Shown here piece after piece: positions 17,007-24,671 of a DNA stretch of 64,000 nucleotides. The stretch is from Spyradosoma sp004558035 (GTDB lineage Bacteria; Verrucomicrobiota; Verrucomicrobiia; Opitutales; UBA953), in NCBI RefSeq assembly GCF_050314555.1, contig NZ_JBNPNH010000001.1, positions 186,001 through 250,000 on the forward strand, given 5' to 3'. A program made the position numbers and the translations under genes. Below the pieces are notes generated by a model. It was not told where the DNA came from. It saw only the letters and a program-made list of their open reading frames with translations, and did not search any database. The stretch's first letter is position 1, and every line of letters begins with the position of its first letter.

Positions 17007-18455
17007 ATGCACGCCAACAATCCGCTCAACGGAATCAGAAAGTTCTACGACGCCGTCGTCGTCGGCTCCGGGCTCGCCGGGCTCACCGGCGCGAATTACC
17101 TCGCCAAGGCGGGGCATTCCGTGCTTCTGCTCGAGCACCACTACCAGCTCGGCGGGCTCGCCACGTTCTTCAGGCGCCCCGGCGGGCACATCTTCGACAT
17201 TTCCCTGCACGGCTTCCCGCACGGCATGATCAAGTCCTGCCGCAAATACTGGACGAAGGAAATCGCCGACTCCATCCGCCAGCTCAAGGACATCCGCTTC
17301 ATCAATCCGGAATTCGACGTCCGCACCACCTTCGACCGCGAGGACTTCACGCGCATTCTCATCGAGAAGTTCCGCGTTCCCGCCGAGCGCGTGCACGCCT
17401 TTTTCGCGCACCTCGCGCAGATGAACTACTACGACCGCGACTCCCGCACCACGCGCGAGCTTTTCGAGGAGTTCTTCCCCGGGCGCACGGACGTGTGGCG
17501 CCTCCTGCTCGAACCCATCGCCTACGCGAACGGCTCCACGCTCGACGAGCCCGCGATCACCTACGGCATCGTGTTCTCCAACTTCATGAGCCGCGGCGTC
17601 TACATCTTCCAGGGCGGCACCGACCTGCTCATTCAGAAAATGACCGAGGAGCTCAGGAAAAACGGCGTGGACATCCGCCGCTCCTGCCTCGTCGAGAAAA
17701 TCCTCACCGAAACCGGCGCGGACGGCGTTCCCGCGGTGCGCGGCGTGCGCGTGCGCGACGTGCGCTTCGGCGAGACCGTCGAGATCGCGTGCCGCTCCGT
17801 GCTCTCCAACGCGAACATCCGCGACACCGTCGAAAACCTGCTCGACGCGGGCACCGTTCCCGCGGATTTCCTCGCCGAATCCGAGACCGTTCGCGTGAAC
17901 ACGTCGTCGTGCCAGGTCTATATGGGCGTGCGCGAGGGCGAATCGATCCCGCACATCGGCGACCTCGTGTTCACCTCCGCGGCGCCGAAGTTCTCCAGCG
18001 AGGAACTCGTCGATCTGCACACGACTTCGCGCACCTATTCCGTGTACTATCCGGACACGCGCCCGCAGCGCGAGAAGCCGCACTACGCGATCGTCACCTC
18101 GATCAATCAGAAGTTTTCGAGCTGGGAAAACCTTTCCGACGCCGACTACGCGGCGGAGAAGAACCGCATCATCGAGGAATCCTTCGCGGGGCTGGAAAAA
18201 TACGTTCCCGGCATCCGCGGGAAGGTCGACTGGGTCGAGGCGGCGACGCCGCGCACCGTGCGCCGCTACGTGCGCCACCGCGACGGCACGTCCTTCGGCA
18301 CGAAGTTCGAAGGGCTGAAGATTTCGATGGAGCTCCCGGAAAAAGTACGCGGGCTCTACCACGCGGGCTCGGTCGGCATCATCATGTCGGGCTGGCTCGG
18401 CACGATCAACTACGGCGTCATCACCGCCAACAAGATGGCGCTCGCGATGAAGTGA
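17007..18455 (+). CDS. FAD-dependent oxidoreductase, phytoene desaturase / retinol saturase (CrtI-like) family
   Basis: A 482-residue flavoprotein. The N-terminal dinucleotide fold is YDAVVVGSGLAGLTGANYLA followed by LLLEHHYQLGG. The C-terminal FAD motif is GLYHAGSVGIIMSGWLGT followed by INYG. A conserved YIFQGGTDLLIQKM region in the middle fits CrtI-like desaturases and saturases. No other carotenoid genes are present, so the substrate is unknown. The ATG at 17007 (preceded by AAAGAAG) was preferred to an upstream in-frame start because the flavin fold begins soon after it. A GAAATGA / TCATTTC inverted pair (16951-16957 and 16979-16985) precedes it and could be an operator. All four Val-Pro pairs are encoded GTT CCC. 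Confidence 0.87.
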   Translation: MHANNPLNGIRKFYDAVVVGSGLAGLTGANYLAKAGHSVLLLEHHYQLGGLATFFRRPGGHIFDISLHGFPHGMIKSCRKYWTKEIADSIRQLKDIRFINPEFDVRTTFDREDFTRILIEKFRVPAERVHAFFAHLAQMNYYDRDSRTTRELFEEFFPGRTDVWRLLLEPIAYANGSTLDEPAITYGIVFSNFMSRGVYIFQGGTDLLIQKMTEELRKNGVDIRRSCLVEKILTETGADGVPAVRGVRVRDVRFGETVEIACRSVLSNANIRDTVENLLDAGTVPADFLAESETVRVNTSSCQVYMGVREGESIPHIGDLVFTSAAPKFSSEELVDLHTTSRTYSVYYPDTRPQREKPHYAIVTSINQKFSSWENLSDADYAAEKNRIIEESFAGLEKYVPGIRGKVDWVEAATPRTVRRYVRHRDGTSFGTKFEGLKISMELPEKVRGLYHAGSVGIIMSGWLGTINYGVITANKMALAMK

Positions 18456-18459
18456 ACGC

Positions 18460-18689
18460 GGCGCGGGAAGGCGCCCGAAACCGCGAGCGATATTTCCGCC
18501 CCGAACGCGTCGGACCCGCAGGCCGGAGACGCGTTCGGGGCGGCGTCAGTTTCCGAGACGAGAGAGCCGTACGCGTCGTACGCAAAGTCTTCCGTGTCCG
18601 GGAAGCCCGCCGCCGTGACGGCGCGGACGAGCGCTCCGAGGCGGGAAAAGTCCTCGGAGGCGGGAACGTTTCGTGACGATCTTCTTCAT
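18460..18689 (-). pseudogene. Possible degraded small gene (low confidence)
   Basis: On the minus strand an ATG at 18689 begins MKKIVTKRS. One base out of frame, a long open stretch has protein-like composition (NVPASEDFSRLGALVRAVTA, then GFPDTEDFAYDAYGSL and so on to the end of the CrtI-like gene), whereas the ATG frame becomes Arg-rich. This is the pattern expected of a short gene broken near its start, but no homology was recognised. It also contains the strong hairpin at 18497-18542. Confidence 0.2.
18497..18542. terminator. Perfect 15-bp hairpin after the CrtI-like gene
   Basis: CGCCCCGAACGCGTC (18497-18511) pairs perfectly with GACGCGTTCGGGGCG (18528-18542) around a 16-base loop. It lacks a T-tract, so it may be a 3' stabilising hairpin or a site for a protein rather than a classical terminator. 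The rest of 18456-18916 shows only the degraded frame and AT-rich sequence near 18740-18840. Confidence 0.5.
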
Positions 18690-18916
18690 TTTCGCGGAAT
18701 CTTTCGGAACGACGGGAGAATCCCCGTCGGAACGAAGCTTACTCTTTTTCCGAAAATGAATTGTGTCGCAATTGTGACGTTTTACTTCCAGCCCGCTTAA
18801 ACAAAGGGCTGAAAATTTTCAAAAAAAAATTTTCGGGCGGAAAAACGGGGGCGTTTTCCGCTAAAACCGCCCGAAAAGGCGCGCCGCGGGAACGCCGCGC
18901 GGCGCCGCCGTCCGCG

Positions 18917-20959
18917 TCAGTCCGCGAGGCCGTCGCGGGCGAGGAGCGCGCGCGGGTCGGGGCCGCGTCCCATGAAGTCGCGGAAAAGCGTTTCCGCGGG
19001 CGCGGCGTTCCCGCGGGCGAGGATCTTTTCGCGGAACTCGCGCCCGGTCTTCGGGTTCAGCACGCCTTCGTTCAGAAAGCGCGTGAAGCAGTCCGCCTCG
19101 AGCATTTCCGCCCATTTGTAGGAATAGTAGCCCGCCGCGTAGCCCGTCGGCTCGGAGAACAGGTGAAGGAAGCGGCACAGGTTCGGCGTCTGCGGGAACG
19201 CCGTCGGCACAAGGTAGTCGGCGAGCGCGACGTTCCAGTATTCGTCGAAGTCGCAGTCCTTGAATTTTTCCGTCTCGACGTGAAAATCCAGGTCCGCCTT
19301 GCCGAAGGAAAGCTGGCGCACGGCGAAATTCGCGGCGCGGAACTTCTGCGAGCGCAGCAGCTTTTCCAGCAGCCCGCGCGGGAGCGGCTCGCCCGTCTCG
19401 AAATGCCGCGCGAACAGCCCGAGCGATTCCGCCCGCCGGCACCAGTTCTCCATGATCTGCGAGGGCAGCTCGACGAAGTCCCACGCGACGTTCGTTCCCG
19501 CGAGCTCGGGGATTTCGACCTCGCTCAGCACGTGGTGCAGCAGGTGCCCGAACTCGTGGAAGATCGTCACGACCTCGTCGAAATTCAGCAGCGCGGGCCT
19601 GCCGTCCACCGACGGCGAGAGATTGCCGCAGATCAGCCCGAGATGCGCGGGAACGCCCTCGCCGCGCGTTTCGAGAAAATTCATCCACGCGCCGGCGCGC
19701 TTCGTCTCGCGCGGATGCCAATCGGCGTAAAACGCGCCGAGCCGCCTTTCGCCGTCGAAGACCTCGTACGCCTTCACCTCCGGGTGCCACACGGGAACAC
19801 CGCTCTTTTCGACGATGCGGATGCCGTAGAGCCTTTCCGCGACGGCGAACGCGCCCGCGATGACGGCGTTCACCTCGAAATACGGGCGCAGCGCCTCCTC
19901 GTCGAAGTCGTAGCGTTCCCGCCGCATCTTCTCCGCCCAGAAGCCGACCGCCCAGGGCGCGAGCCTGCCCGTCGCCGCCGCGGTCGCGTCGCCGTGTTCC
20001 CGCGCGAATTCGACGAGCTCGGCGTTTTCCTTTTCGAAAAATTTCCCGACGCGCGCGCGCATGTCCTCGACGAAGCGGCGAGCGTTCGCACCGCTCTTCG
20101 CCATGCGGCGCGACGTCGCGCAGTCCGCGAAATTCGCGAAGCCGAGCAGCTTCGCCTTCTCGTCGCGCAGGGCGAGGATTTCGCGGACGTTCGCCGTGTT
20201 GTCGAACGCGCCGACGCGCGCGACGGCGTTCGACGCCTCCCAGAACTCGCGGCGCAGCGCGTCGCTCTCCGCGTACCGCATCACGGGCGCGAGCGACGGC
20301 GCGTGCAGCGTGAAGCGGAACTCGCCCGCGCGCCCCTTCGCCTTGGCGGAAGCGGCGGCGGCAGCCTTCGCGCTCTCGGGCAGCCCGGCGAGCTCCGCCT
20401 CGTCCGCGACGAATTTTTCCCACGCGTTCGTGGAGTCGAGCACGTTTTCGCCGAACTTCGTCGTGAGCGCCGCGAGCCGCGCGTTGATCTCGGCGAGGCG
20501 CGCCTTCTTCGCCTCGGGCAGCTCCGCGCCGCTGTCGCGGAAGTCCGCGAGCACCTCCTCGAGAAAACGCCGCCGCGTCGCGTCGAGCGTTCCCGCAGGA
20601 ACGGCGTCCGCCGCCGCGCGGATCTTTTCCCAGAGCCGGGCGTCGAGCGTGAGCGAGCTGAAGAACTCCGTCACGCGCGGGAGCACGGCGTTGTAGGCCT
20701 CGCGCAGCGCGGGCGTGTTTTCGACGCTTTCGAGGTGGCAGACGCGCCCCCAGACGCGGGAGAGCTCGCGCGTCGCGCGGGCGAAGCCGAGCAGCGTGGC
20801 GTCGAAGGAAATCTCCTCGGGCCGCTGCGCGCGGATCTTTTCGACGTTCCCGCGGGCGCGTTCGAGCGCGAATTCGATGTCGGGCACGATGCGCTCGGGC
20901 GTCAGCCGCGTCCAGTCGACGTAAAAATCTTCGGGAAGAAAAGGATGTTCTGCGTTCAT
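18917..20959 (-). CDS. M3 family zinc oligopeptidase (oligopeptidase A / PrlC-like)
   Basis: A 680-residue metallopeptidase of the thimet oligopeptidase family, of normal length. The zinc motif is HEFGHLLHH (about 468-476) with the downstream Glu in the WDFVELPSQIMENW helix; the C-terminal FSEPTGYAAGYYSYKWAE motif is also diagnostic. It degrades short peptides, for example cleaved signal peptides, in the cytoplasm; no signal sequence is seen. The gene is monocistronic, divergent from the phosphofructokinase gene. A TAGACT box lies 13 bases before the start, implying a very short leader. OpdA and dipeptidyl carboxypeptidase (Dcp) cannot be separated with certainty. Confidence 0.93.
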   Translation of the reverse strand: MNAEHPFLPEDFYVDWTRLTPERIVPDIEFALERARGNVEKIRAQRPEEISFDATLLGFARATRELSRVWGRVCHLESVENTPALREAYNAVLPRVTEFFSSLTLDARLWEKIRAAADAVPAGTLDATRRRFLEEVLADFRDSGAELPEAKKARLAEINARLAALTTKFGENVLDSTNAWEKFVADEAELAGLPESAKAAAAASAKAKGRAGEFRFTLHAPSLAPVMRYAESDALRREFWEASNAVARVGAFDNTANVREILALRDEKAKLLGFANFADCATSRRMAKSGANARRFVEDMRARVGKFFEKENAELVEFAREHGDATAAATGRLAPWAVGFWAEKMRRERYDFDEEALRPYFEVNAVIAGAFAVAERLYGIRIVEKSGVPVWHPEVKAYEVFDGERRLGAFYADWHPRETKRAGAWMNFLETRGEGVPAHLGLICGNLSPSVDGRPALLNFDEVVTIFHEFGHLLHHVLSEVEIPELAGTNVAWDFVELPSQIMENWCRRAESLGLFARHFETGEPLPRGLLEKLLRSQKFRAANFAVRQLSFGKADLDFHVETEKFKDCDFDEYWNVALADYLVPTAFPQTPNLCRFLHLFSEPTGYAAGYYSYKWAEMLEADCFTRFLNEGVLNPKTGREFREKILARGNAAPAETLFRDFMGRGPDPRALLARDGLAD

Positions 20960-20971
20960 GATTTTCGGGCA

Positions 20972-20977
20972 AGTCTA
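20972..20977 (-). promoter_or_regulatory. Putative -10 (TAGACT) of the M3 peptidase gene
   Basis: The coding strand reads GCGTTAGACTTGCCC, nearly the same box as before the autotransporter gene at 32583 and the fusion gene at 5139. Placement would give a leader of only a few bases. Confidence 0.35.
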
Positions 20978-21086
20978 ACGCTCCCGCCCCCGCGACGAAA
21001 GCAAAAGGAGCCGCGCGGAAAAGAAATCGGCGGGGCGCGGTTTCACCTTGCGCGGGAAGGCTTTTCGTGGGAAAATCGGAAGCACT

Positions 21087-22421
21087 ATGAGCGCAAACGA
21101 AATTCCCCAAATCAACGAAGCGGACACGCTGATCGAAAACCTCGGCGAGTGCAGATTTCCCTCGCCCTTCAAGAAAAACTGCTACACCGAACAGCTCTTC
21201 AAGACGGACGACGACCGCATCCTCTTCGACATCACCTACGCGGGAACGATGAAGGCGATCAAGGAAGGCCGCACGCTTCCGTCCTTCGAATCCGCCGGTC
21301 CGCGCGAAAGCATTTTCTTCAATCCTGCGGAGACGAAGGTCGGCATCGTCACCTGCGGCGGGCTCTGCCCGGGGCTCAACGACGTGATCCGCAACCTCGT
21401 CATGGGGCTACAGCATTCCTACGGCGTCTCGCGCATCTACGGTTTCCGCTACGGCTACGAAGGGCTCGTGACGAAGTACGGGCACTCGCCGCTGCTGCTG
21501 GACACGGACATGGTCTCGGACATTCACGCGCAGGGCGGCTCGATCCTCGCGAGCTCCCGCGGGCAGCAGGACACGCCGACCATCGTGGACACGCTGCAGC
21601 GCATGGGCATCGACATTCTCTTCGTCGTCGGCGGCGACGGCACGCTGCGCGCCGCGAACGAAATCTCGCAGGAATGCAAGCTGCGCAACCTCAAGAAATC
21701 CATCATCGGCATTCCGAAGACGATCGACAACGACATCATTCTGCTGGACAAGAGCTTCGGCTTCGAATCCGCGGTCTCGGAGGCGGTGAAGGTCATCAAC
21801 TGCGCGCACGTCGAGGCGAAGGGCGCGCCGCGCGGCATCGGCATCGTGAAGCTGATGGGGCGCGACTCGGGCTTCATCGCCGCGTACGCCTCGCTGGCGA
21901 GCTCGGAGGCGAATTTCGTCCTCATTCCGGAAGTGCCGCTCAAGCTCGACGGGCCGAACGGCTTCCTCGCCAAGCTGCGGGAACGAATCACGACGCGCGA
22001 CCACGCCGTCATCGTCGTCGCCGAGGGCGCGGGCCAGGATCTTTTCAAGGGCGCCGACCTGGGCACGGACGCGTCCGGCAACAAGCGCCATTCCGACATC
22101 GGCAAATACCTGCGCGACCGCATCAACGCGGACATGAAGGAGCACGGCATCGAGACGTCGATCAAGTACATCGACCCGAGCTACATCATCCGAAGCATTC
22201 CCGCGAACGCCTACGACAACGCCTACTGCTCCCACATGGCGCACAACGCCGTGCACGCGGGCATGGCGGGCAAGACGGGCATGATCGTCGCGATGTGCCA
22301 CCGCGCCCACGTGCACCTGCCGCTCTCGCTCATCGCGAAGGGCCGCAAGAAAGTCAACGTGACGAGCGAGCTCTGGCGCGGCGTTCTCGAATGCACCGGT
22401 CAGCCGGTCTCCTGGGAATGA
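21087..22421 (+). CDS. 6-phosphofructokinase, ATP-dependent type by motif
   Basis: A 444-residue PfkA-superfamily enzyme, longer than the E. coli enzyme (about 320) and similar in size to clade-II or plant-like PFKs. Seen: VTCGGLCPGLN, FRYGYEGL, the phosphate-donor loop GGDGTLRAA (from about residue 182) and the fructose-6-phosphate motif PKTIDND, then MGRDSGF. The Gly in GGDG (rather than Asp, as in GGDD) indicates ATP rather than pyrophosphate, while PKTIDND is more common in PPi and plant-type enzymes. GGAAG precedes the ATG at 21087 by a few bases and fixes the start. It catalyses the committed step of glycolysis. Monocistronic, divergent from the M3 peptidase. Confidence 0.92.
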   Translation: MSANEIPQINEADTLIENLGECRFPSPFKKNCYTEQLFKTDDDRILFDITYAGTMKAIKEGRTLPSFESAGPRESIFFNPAETKVGIVTCGGLCPGLNDVIRNLVMGLQHSYGVSRIYGFRYGYEGLVTKYGHSPLLLDTDMVSDIHAQGGSILASSRGQQDTPTIVDTLQRMGIDILFVVGGDGTLRAANEISQECKLRNLKKSIIGIPKTIDNDIILLDKSFGFESAVSEAVKVINCAHVEAKGAPRGIGIVKLMGRDSGFIAAYASLASSEANFVLIPEVPLKLDGPNGFLAKLRERITTRDHAVIVVAEGAGQDLFKGADLGTDASGNKRHSDIGKYLRDRINADMKEHGIETSIKYIDPSYIIRSIPANAYDNAYCSHMAHNAVHAGMAGKTGMIVAMCHRAHVHLPLSLIAKGRKKVNVTSELWRGVLECTGQPVSWE

Positions 22422-22520
22422 CGCTCCCGCGCGGGAACGGCGCCGCATGACGCGCGCGCGCCGTTCCCGCCCGCGGCGCCGCCCCTTTCCTCCCGAAAAA
22501 ACGCTCACCCCTTTCCTCTC

Positions 22521-23915
22521 GTGCCGACAGATTCCCCATCCCGCGAAAACAGCCTCGAACGCCTCAACCGCACGTATTTTTCCGATCCCGCGCGGAGGCT
22601 TTCCTTTCGCCGCGGCGACGTCATTTTCCGCCAGAACGAGCCCAACAGGCGCCTGTTTCTGATTCTGCGCGGCGAGATCATCGCCTATCAGCAGGACGCG
22701 GACGCGCCGGAGACGCGCTACGAAGTCTTCCGCGCGGGCGCCGGCTCCTACATCGGCGTGCAGAGCTTCTTCTCGCGCCGCTACGCGCTTTCCTCCGAAA
22801 TCGTCGCGGAGACGGACGTCGAAATGGCGTTCATCGACGCGGACGTTCCCGCCGTCGAGCCGGAAAAATACGGCCCGCTCAGCGAACAGTTCATGCCGAC
22901 GATTCTGCACGAGCTCGCGGAGCGCAACTCGCGCGTCTTCGCGCGCACGGTGGAAAAGGAGGCGGCGGTCAAGCGCATGCACCGCGCGGAAATGTCCGCC
23001 ACGCTCGGCCAGCTCGCCGCCGGCATCGCGCACGAGCTGAACAACGCCGTCGGCGTGCTCGCCCGCAAGACGGACTTCGTGCTCGAATTTCTCGAAAATT
23101 CCCTCGGCGAGACTTCCGCCGAAAACCTCGACCTCTTCCGGCGCGGGCTCGACTATTCCGCCGTCACGTCGAGCGAGGACGTCCGCCGCCTCGCGCGGGA
23201 ATTCGAGCGGGAATACGACCTGCCGCCGGACATCGCCAAGGTCCTCGTCCGCCTGGCGGGAACGCGCGAAGGCGCCGAAAAGCTCGGCAGAAAACGCATC
23301 GCCTCGCTCGAAAAGAACGCCCGCTACTGGGAGCTCGGGCACGACCTGCACGACATGCGCGTCGCCGCCAGACACGCGGCGAGCATCGTGCGCTCCGTGA
23401 AGCTGCTCGGCGGCGGCGGGAACATCCGCCGCGAAGACGGCGCGAGCGTCTACGAATCGCTCTGCGAAGCGATCGCGCTGCTCAAGTCCAATCTCCGCGA
23501 CGTCCGCCTCGAATCGCAGATCGGCGAAGCCGCGGACTGCCCGACCATCCGCGCCGACATGACCGAGCTCGTGCAGATCTGGGTCAACATCATCAAGAAC
23601 GCCTGCGACGCGCTGAAGATCGCGGGAACGCCCGACCCGACGGTGAAGATCCGCCTGCAGGTCGTGCCGACGGGAACGCTGCGCGGCTTCATCGCCGTGA
23701 GCATCACCGACAACGGCCCCGGCGTGCCCGAAGGCTTCCACCAGAAAATCTTCCAGCCCGACTTCACGACGAAGAAAAACGGGCTCAACTTCGGGCTCGG
23801 GCTCGGGCTCGCCATCGTGCGCCGCCTCGTGGACGCCTACGAAGGCGAAATCACGCTCGACAGCGTGCCCGGAAAAACGACATTCTGTATTCACCTGCCC
23901 TACAAAAAATTCTGA
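22521..23915 (+). CDS. Sensor histidine kinase with N-terminal cyclic-nucleotide-binding domain
   Basis: A 464-residue soluble kinase. Residues about 20-120 form a Crp-like cNMP-binding barrel (LSFRRGDVIFRQ, LFLILRGEIIAYQ, GSYIGVQSFFSRRYALSSEI). The H box is GQLAAGIAHELNNAVGVL (about 160-178, His near 170). An unusually long insert follows (about 180-300). N, G1 and G2 boxes are IWVNIIKNACDAL, SITDNGPGVPEGF and FGLGLGLAIVRRLVDAY. No transmembrane segment, so it senses a cytoplasmic ligand. It starts with GTG at 22521, without a Shine-Dalgarno sequence, and is followed after 60 bp by a lone receiver protein, its likely partner. Whether the barrel binds cAMP, c-di-GMP or something else is not evident. 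Confidence 0.88.
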   Translation: MPTDSPSRENSLERLNRTYFSDPARRLSFRRGDVIFRQNEPNRRLFLILRGEIIAYQQDADAPETRYEVFRAGAGSYIGVQSFFSRRYALSSEIVAETDVEMAFIDADVPAVEPEKYGPLSEQFMPTILHELAERNSRVFARTVEKEAAVKRMHRAEMSATLGQLAAGIAHELNNAVGVLARKTDFVLEFLENSLGETSAENLDLFRRGLDYSAVTSSEDVRRLAREFEREYDLPPDIAKVLVRLAGTREGAEKLGRKRIASLEKNARYWELGHDLHDMRVAARHAASIVRSVKLLGGGGNIRREDGASVYESLCEAIALLKSNLRDVRLESQIGEAADCPTIRADMTELVQIWVNIIKNACDALKIAGTPDPTVKIRLQVVPTGTLRGFIAVSITDNGPGVPEGFHQKIFQPDFTTKKNGLNFGLGLGLAIVRRLVDAYEGEITLDSVPGKTTFCIHLPYKKF

Positions 23916-23975
23916 GCGCGCTCCCGCCGAAGAATTTTCCGGGCTCAACCGCATTCAACCCAACCAAAACCGTTT

Positions 23976-24455
23976 ATGGAAAAAATCAACATCATCTGCG
24001 TGGACGACCAAGAGGAAGTCCTGGACTCCGTGCTCCGCGACCTGCGCCCGCTGGCGAAATTCTTCCGCATCGAAGGCTGCGAATCCGCCGCCGCCGCGCA
24101 AACGCTCATGGACGAAATCGCCGCCGACGGCGACATGCTCGGCCTCGTCATCTCCGACCACGTCATGCCCGGCAAAAACGGCGTCGACCTGCTCGGCTCG
24201 ATCTCGAAGGACGACCGCTTCGCCGCGACGCGCAAAATCCTGCTCACCGGTCAGGCGACGCACGCGGACACGATCCGCGCCGTCAACGAAGCCCACATCG
24301 ACTCCTATTTCGAAAAGCCCTGGAAGCCGCACGAGCTCCTCGCGCAGGCGAAGCACCTGCTCACGCTCTTCATCTTCGACAAGGGCGTCGAGCCGGCGGA
24401 CTTCCTGCCCGTGCTCGACCAGGCCGTCCTGCTCGAACGCCTCCGCCGAGGCTGA
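23976..24455 (+). CDS. Single-domain response regulator
   Basis: A 159-residue receiver domain: ICVDDQEEVLDSVL at the N terminus (acidic pair), phosphoacceptor Asp61 in LVISDHVMPGKNG, KILLTGQA and the conserved Lys in FEKPWKPHELL. This KPW form is typical of receivers paired with phosphodiesterase or ubiquitin-like outputs, but no output domain is attached here; about 40 extra residues (LLTLFIFDKGVEPADFLPVL) follow the receiver. It lies 60 bp after the cNMP kinase and is probably phosphorylated by it. A strong hairpin ends the transcript. Confidence 0.92.
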   Translation: MEKINIICVDDQEEVLDSVLRDLRPLAKFFRIEGCESAAAAQTLMDEIAADGDMLGLVISDHVMPGKNGVDLLGSISKDDRFAATRKILLTGQATHADTIRAVNEAHIDSYFEKPWKPHELLAQAKHLLTLFIFDKGVEPADFLPVLDQAVLLERLRRG

Positions 24456-24476
24456 CGCGCGCGCCCGCGCCGCGAC

Positions 24477-24510
24477 GAAACGCCCGCCGATTCCGCTCGG
24501 CGGGCGTTTC
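24477..24510 (+). terminator. Hairpin terminator after the kinase/receiver pair
   Basis: GAAACGCCCGCCGA and TCGGCGGGCGTTTC form a perfect 14-bp stem around TTCCGC. A short GTTTC follows rather than a long T-run. Confidence 0.75.
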
Positions 24511-24537
24511 GCGTTTCCCGCGAATTCCGCGGTTTCA

Positions 24538-24624
24538 AAAAATCTGCGGGAATCTGCGCAATCTGCGGCAAGAAATTTGCGTCTGCGGATTTCGGAGGCG
24601 GTCGGGATGCTCGCCCTCCCGCAA
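24538..24624. repeat. AATCTGCG-type tandem repeats and a GC inverted motif
   Basis: Imperfect 8-10-bp units (AATCTGCGGG, AATCTGCGCA, ATCTGCGGCA) are followed by CGGGATGCTCGCCCTCCCG. A related arrangement, CGGGACGCTCGCCCTCCCG beside ATTCGCG units, recurs near 55015-55065. Non-coding. Confidence 0.55.
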
Positions 24625-24628
24625 AAAA

Positions 24629-24671
24629 CTATCCGTCATCAATTATCCGCAGTCCGCCGTCCGTCATCCGT
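24629..24671. repeat. 7-bp repeat array overlapping the 3' end of the helicase gene
   Basis: On the minus strand the sequence runs in 7-base steps (ACGGATG ACGGACG GCGGACT GCGGATA ATTGATG ACGGATA), the same family as the arrays around the Xer gene. The array supplies the last residues (RTDDGRRTADN) and the stop codon of the helicase, so it has grown into, or replaced, the original gene end. Confidence 0.6.
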
